Made by a program: the position numbers and the translations under genes | The notes under the pieces: model-generated | What the model saw: only the letters and a program-made list of their open reading frames with translations | Databases searched by the model: none | What the model was told of the DNA's origin: nothing | Shown: piece after piece, positions 1 to 7,588 of the stretch | Layout of the letters: every line of letters starts with the position of its first letter | Numbering within the stretch: the first letter of the stretch is position 1 | Assembly (NCBI GenBank): GCA_964560875.1 | Contig: CAZLMW010000030.1 | Span: 10,116-74,115 of the forward strand | Source: CAZLMW01 sp964560875 | Lineage (GTDB): Bacteria > Myxococcota_A > UBA9042 | DNA: 64,000 bases | Direction of reading: 5' to 3'

Positions 1-115
1 GCTCAGGCGACAGCGCCACGTTCTGTTGGATCGCGGCGAACACCCCGGCGGAGATTTGCTGGGGGACTGGACGGTCGTCGTAGTCGGCTGCTTTGTCGGC
101 GAAGAGGTCGGTCAT
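1..115 (-). CDS. N-terminal fragment of a probable SAM-dependent methyltransferase, cut by the window edge
   Basis: Only the first 38 codons lie inside the window. The start codon is the ATG at 115, preceded by a GGAG ribosome site a few bases upstream. The visible peptide begins MTDLFADKAADYDDRPVPQ, and the 'LF..KA..YDDRP' opening is the usual N-terminus of small class I methyltransferases, in which the glycine-rich SAM motif follows soon after residue 40. That motif would be outside the window, so the family call is an inference from the N-terminus alone. The gene reads out of the window to the left, away from all other genes here. Confidence 0.45.
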   Translation of the reverse strand, partial: MTDLFADKAADYDDRPVPQQISAGVFAAIQQNVALSPE

Positions 116-152
116 CTGCTGCTCCGGCGCGGACCGAGTGTGTGAAGCGATC

Positions 153-247
153 GGGGGACGGACCCTTTCATATTACATTTTCATCCAAGCACACGAACGG
201 CCCGTGTTCCTTCGCTGGAAAAAGTAATATGAAAGGGTCAGACCCCC
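153..247. repeat. MITE-like 95-bp element with 24-bp inverted terminal repeats
   Basis: The left arm (153-176) and right arm (224-247) are inverted copies matching at 22 of 24 positions; both contain the GACCCTTTCATATTAC core next to a run of G or C. The 47 bases between them hold no credible gene. Size, near-perfect ends and lack of coding capacity fit a miniature inverted-repeat element or a paired REP (repetitive extragenic palindrome). No target-site duplication was obvious to me. Confidence 0.6.
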
Positions 248-321
248 TTGCCGCCGTGCACCTTCTCCGCCGTTGAGGTCCAGCACAGTTTAGGCGGTTC
301 TGCGAAGCAGGTTCGCCGACC

Positions 322-433
322 GGATCCCGAATGGGATCCGGGGCCGACCGGATCCCCAACGGGATCCGGGGCCGACCGGATCCCCAACGGGATCCGGGGC
401 TGACCGGATCCCCAACGGGATCCGGGGCTGACC
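322..433. repeat. Four tandem 28-bp units, each a perfect 9-bp-stem hairpin
   Basis: The units run 322-349, 350-377, 378-405 and 406-433. Each holds CCGGATCCC, a four-base loop and GGGATCCGG, so every unit (with the preceding CC) can fold into a 9-bp stem with a 4-nt loop. Units 2-4 have the loop CAAC, unit 1 has GAAT while its stem is unchanged. The linker reads GGCCGACC or GGCTGACC. The array starts 8 bases after the stop codon of the minus-strand lipoprotein gene and therefore lies in its 3' untranslated region. There is no T-run, so it is not a classical intrinsic terminator; an mRNA-stabilising or attenuating role is an inference. Confidence 0.85.
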
Positions 434-441
434 GCTACACG

Positions 442-1170
442 TCAGAGCGTGCCTTCGATCTTCAGCGTGAACGTCGGCCACGAGGTGCCGCCGCTGCTGC
501 CGCTGTAGCACGACGCCTTGCCTTGCGCCTCGAACGTGTACTTGCTGCCGGGCTTTTCGCTGTCGTAGGTGAGGGTGGCCGTTCCGATGTCGGCGGGCTT
601 GTTGGCGGCTTTGGTGGTGCAGTTGCCGAACGGGGCGGCCATCGGCACGACGATCTTGGGGTCGTCGCCGAGCGGTTTGGCAGCGCCGCTCTTCATGCCG
701 GTGGCGTCGACAGTGATGCGCGGCGGCTCGGACGTCAGCGGCTCCCAGAAGAAGGTGAATTTGCCGTTCTTGAGGGACAGTTTCAGCTCGTCGCCGTTCG
801 AGACGTTGCAGACATCGGGAAAGTCGAGCGTCTTGCCGCTGATGGGGCTCTTGCCCACGAGGGTGACTTTGGCGCTGCCGCAGCCCGGTTTGGTGTTGGT
901 GTCGGCCGTCTTGATGTCGGCGCTGGAAGCGGTGTCGGCCGCGTTGGTGTCGGCCGTGGGCGCAGCGTCGGCTGTGGAAGCGGAGTCGGCTGGAGAAGTC
1001 GCGTCGGCTGGAGAAGCGTCGGGGGCCGAGCCGGAGTCCGTGGTGCCGCCGCTGCTGTCCACCGTGGAGCTCGGAGTCGTGCCGCCGCCGGTGCCAGTTG
1101 GGCTGGTGCACGCGGGCGCGAGGAAGGCCAGGGCGACTATTGTTGCGGTCGTGTACTGAATTCGGTGCAT
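442..1170 (-). CDS. Predicted lipoprotein with low-complexity linker and unassigned C-terminal domain
   Basis: A 242-residue protein with a lipoprotein signal peptide: a hydrophobic core followed by the lipobox LAPAC, so Cys21 would be lipidated. Residues from about 22 to 92 form a Ser/Thr/Asp/Ala-rich linker containing imperfect 18-base repeats. The remaining roughly 150 residues look globular and beta-rich, with four Cys that could form disulfides. I do not recognise the domain. It is the last gene of a three-gene minus-strand operon (spacing 21 and 26 bases) and ends directly before the tandem hairpin array. Likely anchored in the outer membrane; function unknown. Confidence 0.8.
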   Translation of the reverse strand: MHRIQYTTATIVALAFLAPACTSPTGTGGGTTPSSTVDSSGGTTDSGSAPDASPADATSPADSASTADAAPTADTNAADTASSADIKTADTNTKPGCGSAKVTLVGKSPISGKTLDFPDVCNVSNGDELKLSLKNGKFTFFWEPLTSEPPRITVDATGMKSGAAKPLGDDPKIVVPMAAPFGNCTTKAANKPADIGTATLTYDSEKPGSKYTFEAQGKASCYSGSSGGTSWPTFTLKIEGTL

Positions 1171-1173
1171 GGT

Positions 1174-1188
1174 GCTACGGAGCGTAGC
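1174..1188 (-). other. Small hairpin in the leader of the lipoprotein gene
   Basis: GCTACG, loop GAG, CGTAGC makes a perfect 6-bp stem inside the 21-base gap between the membrane-protein stop codon and the lipoprotein start codon. It would sit over the ribosome-binding region of the lipoprotein mRNA and could lower or couple its translation. This role is an inference from position only. Confidence 0.4.
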
Positions 1189-1191
1189 GGA

Positions 1192-3162
1192 TTAGCGGGG
1201 AGACGTCCGGCCGGGATTGCCGTCGTGCGGACGCGGTTGCATCAACGCGACCGCGACGCGGTTGGATCCACCTGGGATCGGCCGGTAGCCACGGTCGAGC
1301 AGGAACTTCCGCAGCTTGGAGCTCGGCGCGCCGACGACGACCGCTTGGTACGCGTTCAACAATGCGTCCTGCTCCTCTGTCAGCGGTTTGTCGTTGTTGA
1401 TCGCGCGGATGGCTGCCCGCCAGGTCTGCCAGCGCGCGATCGGGTCGGGCGAAAACGCCATGCGGGTGATGATGATGCGATCGATGGCGGGCACGTGGTC
1501 GGCCAGATCGAGCCACGGATCGGACAATGCAGGCACATCCCGGGGGATCGAAGAAGCGGCCTCGATCTTCAGTCGCGTATGGGCAGCGCCACGACGGCGG
1601 ACGGTTTCGTTATCGGGGTACGACGCGGCGTAGAGCGTGCCGGGCACGATGTGCAGAAAGGCGGCGAAGAGCGCGACTTGGGCGGCTGCTCGAACCAGGA
1701 ATCGGGCCGATCGACGCCAGTGCATGGCCTTTGCAATCGCGACCGGGGCGCATGCTGGGAGCACGCCGGCCAGGCCCCACAACAGGTTGCCGTGATGCGC
1801 GCGCGACCGATCGGCTTCGGCGAAAAGCGTCGCGAAAAGGACCGAGCCCGCGGCCGCGATCAGCACCAACTCGAAGACACCCCAACGATGACGGCCGAAA
1901 GCCGCGTCGGACAGTCCCCTGGTCATGGCGAGCATGGGCAGCCACACGATGCCGACCGCCAGGCCGAAGAGAAACGGCCAGTTGCGGACGCTCCACCGCG
2001 AGGTGTCGACGATGACGATTTGCAGGGTCGTGTTGGCGTGCGTGAAGCGATCAAGCTCGTAGAGGACGACCCCGATGACCAGCGGGGTGAGAGCCGCCAT
2101 CCAGCTGCGCCAGCCCGCGCGGCGTTGGGCCAGGACAATCACGAGCGCGGGCGCCAGCAGCACCATCATCGTCGGTTTGACCAGGCCCGAAACCGCCATT
2201 AGACACGAGGCCACCAGCACGACGCCGCCCGCGCGTTTTTTTGGCCACCGCGACAACGCGACAAGAGATGCAAAACCTAGCGCCACCGAGATCAGCTGCG
2301 GCAGGTTGTGGTAGGCGCCGGCGGCCAGGGAGACCGGAGCCCAGTGGCTGTGTGGCGTGGGTTCTGTCAACGCCGTCTTGAGCAGCGCCCATGAGCCGGG
2401 TCCTTTCGGTGTGATGACCGCGTTGGCCCACGCAAGCAGCGGGCTCCACGTCAGGGCGGTCAGCGCGCCGATCCAGCTGAACAAGGACGCACGCGACGCC
2501 GAAACACCGGGGATGGCGCTGGCGAATGCGGCGCCCGTAAGGCCGAGCAAGCCGTAGCCGAACACGCCCAGTCCGCGCGCTGCGTCGTCCGCACCAACAA
2601 CCCAAAGGTCGCGCAGTGCGGCGAGCAGTGTCGGCAGGCCACGGTGACCGAGCGGCGCGATGGGGGTCGCCAGCCAGCCATAGAGGTCGACGAGCGGCAG
2701 CCCGTGGGAGCGGATCAGGTTGGCCTGGTGCTGGTGGTAGCGGTAGTCGCCGTAACGATCCGTGATGAGGTGAACGCCATGCCACTCGACGCCCTGGCCG
2801 AGCTGGTGCGCGCAACCGAGAACGACCGACGCCATGAGCACCGTCTGGCCGGTTGGCGACAGACGCGCCCCCTTTCGGCGCCAAGCTGGCAAGCATGCGA
2901 AGCCCGCCGCGGCGAACAACCAGGCCCCCCACGACGTCCCGCCCGCCACCCACGCAGATACGGTCGCGAACATCGCCAGCACGCAGAGGCCGACGGCGAC
3001 ATCAACGGCGGCGCGGGCATCTCCCCGAATCGGGCTGTTGGTCAACACGACGTGACCGACGGCGGCGCACAGCCCCCAGGTGACGACGGCCGCGAGACCG
3101 ACCCAGGGCGTCGCGGTTCCGAGCGCAAAAACGGCCGCAAGCACGGCGGCGAAGGCGATCAT
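1192..3162 (-). CDS. Large polytopic membrane protein, possibly GT-C-like glycosyltransferase
   Basis: A 656-residue protein with roughly 12-13 hydrophobic segments over residues 1-520 and a soluble C-terminal part (about 520-656). The loop around residues 125-160, rich in His, Tyr, Arg and Asp and lying between early membrane segments, and the overall layout resemble GT-C-type lipid-linked glycosyltransferases or O-antigen-type membrane enzymes. I see no diagnostic DxD motif, so the enzymatic call is tentative. The C-terminal part ends in a Pro/Arg/Gly-rich tail. Start ATG at 3162 has only a weak ribosome site. It is the middle gene of the three-gene operon with the DUF1287-like protein upstream and the lipoprotein downstream. 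Confidence 0.6.
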   Translation of the reverse strand: MIAFAAVLAAVFALGTATPWVGLAAVVTWGLCAAVGHVVLTNSPIRGDARAAVDVAVGLCVLAMFATVSAWVAGGTSWGAWLFAAAGFACLPAWRRKGARLSPTGQTVLMASVVLGCAHQLGQGVEWHGVHLITDRYGDYRYHQHQANLIRSHGLPLVDLYGWLATPIAPLGHRGLPTLLAALRDLWVVGADDAARGLGVFGYGLLGLTGAAFASAIPGVSASRASLFSWIGALTALTWSPLLAWANAVITPKGPGSWALLKTALTEPTPHSHWAPVSLAAGAYHNLPQLISVALGFASLVALSRWPKKRAGGVVLVASCLMAVSGLVKPTMMVLLAPALVIVLAQRRAGWRSWMAALTPLVIGVVLYELDRFTHANTTLQIVIVDTSRWSVRNWPFLFGLAVGIVWLPMLAMTRGLSDAAFGRHRWGVFELVLIAAAGSVLFATLFAEADRSRAHHGNLLWGLAGVLPACAPVAIAKAMHWRRSARFLVRAAAQVALFAAFLHIVPGTLYAASYPDNETVRRRGAAHTRLKIEAASSIPRDVPALSDPWLDLADHVPAIDRIIITRMAFSPDPIARWQTWRAAIRAINNDKPLTEEQDALLNAYQAVVVGAPSSKLRKFLLDRGYRPIPGGSNRVAVALMQPRPHDGNPGRTSPR

Positions 3163-3188
3163 CGGTCGATCCCCGGCGGGAAGACGGG

Positions 3189-4214
3189 CTACATGCCCAA
3201 ACGCGCCCGTGCCCGTTTGAGGAGCTTGTCGTCGAGCCGATAATGATGCCGGATGGGGTAGTCGTCGAGGCTGTGGAGCTCCAGCGCCACCTTGTCGCGC
3301 GGATCCAGGGTGATGAGCAGCGATACGCCGTCGTCGTCGGTGCGGTCGCTCACGATGGCGGGCATCAGGCGCGCGCGTCGTGGGCTGGGTTTAACGTAGA
3401 CAATGTCGCCGGGCATCCACACGGCCGCATCGACGTGGTTGGGATCGGTCGGCAAGCGCGCGGCAAAGGCGTCGAGAAACGCCCGCAAGGAACGCCAATT
3501 GAGGGCGCGGCGCCAGGCGACGACGGTTCGCGGCTTGGACGCGCGTTTGTAGCGACGGGGATCGCGCGTGCGGTGGCGGATGATCGCCTCGCGGAGCTTG
3601 AAATCGTGCAGCGCCAGGCCGCGGTCCACCAGGTCAACGGCGGCGCCTCGCATCGAATCAAGGTCGGCCACCGATCCCCAAACGGCGATGACACGGCGGG
3701 CGACGGCGTCCTGGCCCGCTCGCAACAAAGACTCGGCGACCGGACGCGGCGTGGGCTTGGGTCCGATAGGTCGCGGCACGCTAGCGGTGTTCGGTCCGGC
3801 TGCCTTTACCCCGTTTGGAGTCGACTGCGACCGCGCCTTGCCGGCCTTGTCCGTGGTGCTTGCGACGGACTTGGCTGCGCGCTCTTGTCCCTGGGCTTTG
3901 CCGGCCGATGTGACGCGAGGACCGGACTTTGCCAGCGTGGACCTGGTGGCCCCGGCGGGATTTCCGGCTGCTGGTTTGGCCGCCAAGACCGCGGGCGGGG
4001 GGGATGGATCGGCCACAGCTTCGGTCACGCCATCGAGAAGCTGCTCGCCGCCGAGCATCCAGACCCAGGCGCAAGCGCACGCACCCAGGCCGATGATCGT
4101 CAGCCAGCGCGATCCGTCGCCGTAGGGAGTTGGCACGCCACGAAGCGCGGTCGACCGCCCGTAGACGGGTCGGCGTCGATCGGTGTACAGCGGTCCCGGT
4201 TTCGGCAGCGGCAT
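3189..4214 (-). CDS. Membrane-anchored protein with a divergent, apparently inactive DUF1287-like domain
   Basis: A 341-residue protein: about 35 cytoplasmic residues, one membrane helix (about 36-55), a Pro/Ala/Lys/Thr-rich linker to about residue 155, then a C-terminal domain. That domain carries features I associate with DUF1287 (an NlpC/P60-like fold): a helix 'AVDLVDRG', the DPRRY stretch, 'LRAFLDAFAARLP', 'PGDIV', 'IVSDR' and 'YPIRHHYRL' at the end. In canonical members a Cys sits in 'GVCTDVV' and a His in 'HIGIVSD'; here the aligned residues are Ala and Met, so the protein looks catalytically dead. The alignment is by eye. First gene of the operon that runs to the hairpin array. Confidence 0.55.
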   Translation of the reverse strand: MPLPKPGPLYTDRRRPVYGRSTALRGVPTPYGDGSRWLTIIGLGACACAWVWMLGGEQLLDGVTEAVADPSPPPAVLAAKPAAGNPAGATRSTLAKSGPRVTSAGKAQGQERAAKSVASTTDKAGKARSQSTPNGVKAAGPNTASVPRPIGPKPTPRPVAESLLRAGQDAVARRVIAVWGSVADLDSMRGAAVDLVDRGLALHDFKLREAIIRHRTRDPRRYKRASKPRTVVAWRRALNWRSLRAFLDAFAARLPTDPNHVDAAVWMPGDIVYVKPSPRRARLMPAIVSDRTDDDGVSLLITLDPRDKVALELHSLDDYPIRHHYRLDDKLLKRARARLGM

Positions 4215-4276
4215 GACGACGTTCGTAGCGACGTGGTGAACCGGTGGTCAAGCGGCGGATCGGAAGTGATCGATAT

Positions 4277-4316
4277 CTTTCAGCTTCGTGAAAGCCTCAA
4301 TATGATCGGGATCATA
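4277..4316. promoter_or_regulatory. Two palindromes in a divergent promoter region
   Basis: Between the minus-strand DUF1287-like gene (start 4214) and the plus-strand EamA gene (start 4400) lie CTTTCA-GCTTCG-TGAAAG (4277-4294) and TATGATC-GG-GATCATA (4301-4316), both perfect inverted repeats, in a patch more AT-rich than its surroundings. Spacing and size fit a pair of operator sites for a dimeric repressor controlling one or both divergent genes. No regulator gene is adjacent. Confidence 0.4.
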
Positions 4317-4399
4317 GGTTGGATGCGAAGGGATCGATTTTGCTCTGGAATCCGCGCACGGCCGGCCCCCTCGATGCGACGTGACGCCGGTCGGCCGAC

Positions 4400-5287
4400 G
4401 TGACGGCAACCACGCTCGCCTTGCTCGCCGCACTCGCATGCGCGCTGCTATGGGCGGTGTTCGATGCGCTCCGCAAGCGCCTTGTCGGTCACGTCGCCCC
4501 CCTGCCGTTGACCTGCATTCTCGCCATCGGTCAGACGCCGCTGTACTTGGCGTGGGCGTGGTTGGACGGGTTTGCGGCGCCCGAGGCGGCGTACGTGGGC
4601 CCCGGAATCGCCGTCTGGGCGGTCAACATGATCGCCAACCTGTTGTTCTTCGAATCGCTGCGCCGCGCGGACCTCAGCGCGTCGGTCCCGCTGCTGGCGC
4701 TCACCCCGGTCTTCGCCGCGCTGATGGCCGCGTCCTGGCTCGACGAGGTGCTCAGCGCCAAGGAGATCGCGGGCGTGCTGCTGGTCGTCGGCGGCGCTAT
4801 TGGAATGCACGGCGTGCGCACGTTGCTCAAGGCGAACGTCGACGGCGACGGTTCAACCACCCGTAACGCACGCGTCGGGGCGCTGCTCATGGCCGTTGTC
4901 GCCGCGCTTTGGGCCGCAACCGCCGCGTTCGACAAGCTGTCGATGCAACACAGCACCATCGCCATGCATGCCTTCCTGCAAGCCGCCGCGCTCGCCGTAT
5001 CCCTGGTCGTCTGGTTGCTCGTCGTCGGCCGCCTTCGGGAGCTGCGTGACGTCACAGCCGTACAGGGCTCGTTCGTCGCAGGTGTGATCGTGGCCGCCGT
5101 CGCGCTGGGCCTGCAATTGTTCGCGGTGATGGGTGCGTACGTCGGTGTCGTCGAAGCCATCAAGCGCGCGGTCGGCGCCATCGCCGCGCTGCTGCTCGGC
5201 CGGATCTTCTTCGCGGAGACCATCGGGCGCCGACGCGTCTTGGCCGTGCTGGCCATGGCGATCGGGGTCTGGTTGGTAGCGGCCTGA
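4400..5287 (+). CDS. EamA-family (DMT) transporter
   Basis: A 295-residue, almost entirely hydrophobic protein with about ten membrane helices arranged as two five-helix halves joined by a short charged loop near residue 150. This is the layout of the drug/metabolite transporter superfamily, with EamA-type features such as 'LLWAVFDALRKRL' in helix 1, 'LSASVPLLALTPVFAALMA' closing the first half and the mirrored 'VGAIAALLLGRIFFAETIG' in the second. Substrate unknown; the family exports amino acids and other metabolites. Translation probably starts at the GTG at 4400, giving the normal family length of about 300. Monocistronic and divergent from the operon on its left. Confidence 0.85.
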   Translation: MTATTLALLAALACALLWAVFDALRKRLVGHVAPLPLTCILAIGQTPLYLAWAWLDGFAAPEAAYVGPGIAVWAVNMIANLLFFESLRRADLSASVPLLALTPVFAALMAASWLDEVLSAKEIAGVLLVVGGAIGMHGVRTLLKANVDGDGSTTRNARVGALLMAVVAALWAATAAFDKLSMQHSTIAMHAFLQAAALAVSLVVWLLVVGRLRELRDVTAVQGSFVAGVIVAAVALGLQLFAVMGAYVGVVEAIKRAVGAIAALLLGRIFFAETIGRRRVLAVLAMAIGVWLVAA

Positions 5288-5377
5288 AACGAATGATGAA
5301 TCGGCCCGGTTGATCTGGTACAACCCGCGCGCTCAAAGCCCGTCTCGACACGGTCCGCAACCTCCTCGGAGCCCGCG

Positions 5378-7576
5378 ATGTCCACGCCCAACAAAGCAGC
5401 CTTGCAAAGCACCCGTTACGCCCGCGCCCCTTACGCCGGTGTCCCTTACGCCGGTGCCCCTTACCCCCGCGCGATCGTCGCTGCCGTCTTCTTCGCGCTC
5501 GCTGCCCTGCCCGCTTGCGGCGGCGATGAGGACACAGACAAGAAGGACGAAGACACGGCGACCGCTGCCGACGCCGGCGTTGATGGCGGGACTACAAGCG
5601 ACACAGCGACCAGCGCAGACACGGTGACCAAAGGCGGCGCCTACGACTGCGACCCGCTTCAGCCCACGCGCTGCGCCCTGCCCTGGCCGAGCAACCTGTA
5701 CCTCGCCAAAGACAGCAAGACGACGACCGGCTACCGGCTCAACTTCGGGGCCAAGACGCTGCCGAGAAACCTCAACGACAAACACGTCTACTCCGATGCG
5801 TACAAGCGTCTGGACGGTTACGGCGTCGGTTCAGCGGTGCTCGTTCACTTCCCCGGCATCGACATCAAGGACATGGCCAGCGAGTCCAAGCCCGACGTCT
5901 CCGTCACCAAGAAGAGCCCCAGTCTGCTCATCGAGATCGCCAAGGACGGCTCGGCGTCGCTCGTTCCCCACTTCGTCGAGCTCGACCAGACCGGCGAAAA
6001 GGACCAGCAAGTCCTGTTCTTGCGTCCCCTCGTCATCCTCAACGAAGCCACCCGCTACATCGTCGCGTTTCACGGCCTCAAGACCACCGACGGCAAAGCC
6101 ATCAAGCCCAGTGACGCGTTCGCCAAGCTGCGCGACGGCAAGACGACCGGCACCGACCTTGCGCATCGCCAAGCTGGGTTCGACGACATCTTCGGTCTGT
6201 TGGACAAGGCCGGCATCAAGAAGGCCGACCTCGTCCTCTCCTGGGACTTTGTGACCGCGTCCACCAACACGCTGCACGGCGACTTGCTTCACGTCCGCGA
6301 CAAGGGCTTTGCGATCGCTGGCAGCAAGGGACCCGAGCTCAAGATCACCAAGACGGTCGACAACTCGAAGAACAAGAAGGCGAATTGGGCATACGAGCTG
6401 CAGGGCACGTTCACGGTCCCACGGTTCACCAGGGACCACATGGTCGGCTCCTTCAAGATGCACATGCTCAACTTCGGCAAGGACGGCAAACCCGCCCAGA
6501 ACGGCACGATCACGCGCGACTTCTGGATCCGCGTCCCGCACACCGCGCTCGACGGCACGCCGCACGGGCTGGCCCAGTACGGTCACGGACTGCTGGGTCG
6601 CGGCAGCCAGGTCGGCGGCGGACACAACGCGTACCTGGCGCGCGAAGGAAAGCTCATCTTCTTCGCCTGCGATTGGTCGGGCATGGCGTCAGCGGACAAC
6701 AACGGCATCGCGGCGATGATCGTCGATATGAGCGATTTCCCGGTCCTCGTCGACGGACTGCACCAGGGAATGCTCGAGGGCCTGTTGCTGGCGCGCGCCA
6801 TGCGCGAACGATTCGCCGGCATGGATTTCACGCAGAAACATGGCATCAAGATCGACAAGAAGCGGCTCGTTTACACCGGGATCAGCCAGGGCGGCATCTA
6901 CGGCGGCACGCTTATGGCCCTGAGCCAGGACATCACCCGCGGCCACCTTGGTGTGCCGGGCCAGAATTACGCGACGCTGCTGCACCGCTCGGTCGACTTC
7001 CAGCCGTTCTTCGCCGTGATGATGGGTACCTATGGCAACGCGATCGACCGCGCCATCTTGCTCACCGCCGGGCAGTCGTTGTGGGACATGGTCGACCCGA
7101 GCAGCCACTACGTGCACCTCAAGACCAAGCCTCACAACGGCACGCCCAAACACGAGGTCTTGCTGGCATCGGCCACCGGCGACTACCAGGTGGCGCTGCT
7201 CACCAACGAAATCACGGTGCGCAGCGGCTGGGGCGTCAAGCTCATGAAGCACTACGGCAAGGCCGTGTACGGCGTGAAGGAGACGCCGTTTCCCCACAAG
7301 GGCTCGGGGCTTGTGAACTGGAGCTTCGGCAACCCGTGGCCCAAACCCGGCAACGTCCCGCCCGCCGATGACATCGACGGCCTCAAGTGCGGCCCGTCCA
7401 ACATTTGCCTGCTCAAGAAGGACTGCGATCCCAAGGGCGTGTTCGCGCCGTGCAAGCTCAAAGACCCGCACGGCAAGCCGCGCAAGATGCCCAACCACCA
7501 AAAGCAGCTGCTGCACTTCCTGGACACCGGCGAGATCATCGACGTGTGCAACGACTCGCCCTGCGACCCGTTCTAA
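5378..7576 (+). CDS. Large lipoprotein alpha/beta-hydrolase
   Basis: A 732-residue lipoprotein. Start ATG 5378 follows a GGAG site. The N-region is unusually long (about 32 residues) and made of four pentapeptide repeats; the hydrophobic core ends at lipobox LPAC with Cys47. An Asp/Thr/Ala linker follows to about residue 85. The rest resembles large secreted hydrolases of deltaproteobacteria: 'YGHGLLGRG' forms an oxyanion-like loop and 'YTGISQGGIYGG' gives a nucleophile elbow GxSxG with Ser503. Several Cys near the C-terminus suggest disulfides, consistent with an extracytoplasmic site. An esterase or lipase role at the cell surface is inferred; the substrate is unknown. 12 bases upstream of dusA, so possibly co-transcribed. 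Confidence 0.7.
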   Translation: MSTPNKAALQSTRYARAPYAGVPYAGAPYPRAIVAAVFFALAALPACGGDEDTDKKDEDTATAADAGVDGGTTSDTATSADTVTKGGAYDCDPLQPTRCALPWPSNLYLAKDSKTTTGYRLNFGAKTLPRNLNDKHVYSDAYKRLDGYGVGSAVLVHFPGIDIKDMASESKPDVSVTKKSPSLLIEIAKDGSASLVPHFVELDQTGEKDQQVLFLRPLVILNEATRYIVAFHGLKTTDGKAIKPSDAFAKLRDGKTTGTDLAHRQAGFDDIFGLLDKAGIKKADLVLSWDFVTASTNTLHGDLLHVRDKGFAIAGSKGPELKITKTVDNSKNKKANWAYELQGTFTVPRFTRDHMVGSFKMHMLNFGKDGKPAQNGTITRDFWIRVPHTALDGTPHGLAQYGHGLLGRGSQVGGGHNAYLAREGKLIFFACDWSGMASADNNGIAAMIVDMSDFPVLVDGLHQGMLEGLLLARAMRERFAGMDFTQKHGIKIDKKRLVYTGISQGGIYGGTLMALSQDITRGHLGVPGQNYATLLHRSVDFQPFFAVMMGTYGNAIDRAILLTAGQSLWDMVDPSSHYVHLKTKPHNGTPKHEVLLASATGDYQVALLTNEITVRSGWGVKLMKHYGKAVYGVKETPFPHKGSGLVNWSFGNPWPKPGNVPPADDIDGLKCGPSNICLLKKDCDPKGVFAPCKLKDPHGKPRKMPNHQKQLLHFLDTGEIIDVCNDSPCDPF
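5414..5473 (+). repeat. Four in-frame 15-bp tandem repeats in a signal-peptide n-region
   Basis: Codons 13-32 of the hydrolase lipoprotein are four copies of a 15-base unit (5414-5428, 5429-5443, 5444-5458, 5459-5473). They encode RYARA, PYAGV, PYAGA and PYPRA. Copies 2 and 3 differ at a single base. Because the unit is a multiple of three, slippage would change the length of the n-region without breaking the frame. Confidence 0.85.
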
Positions 7577-7588
7577 GAGTTGCTCGCC

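Noticed and set aside
331..2202. 623-codon open frame on the plus strand
   Set aside because: It runs antisense to the lipoprotein and membrane-protein genes, is Arg/Gly/Ala-rich without domains, and reads through the hairpin array; a GC-driven shadow frame.
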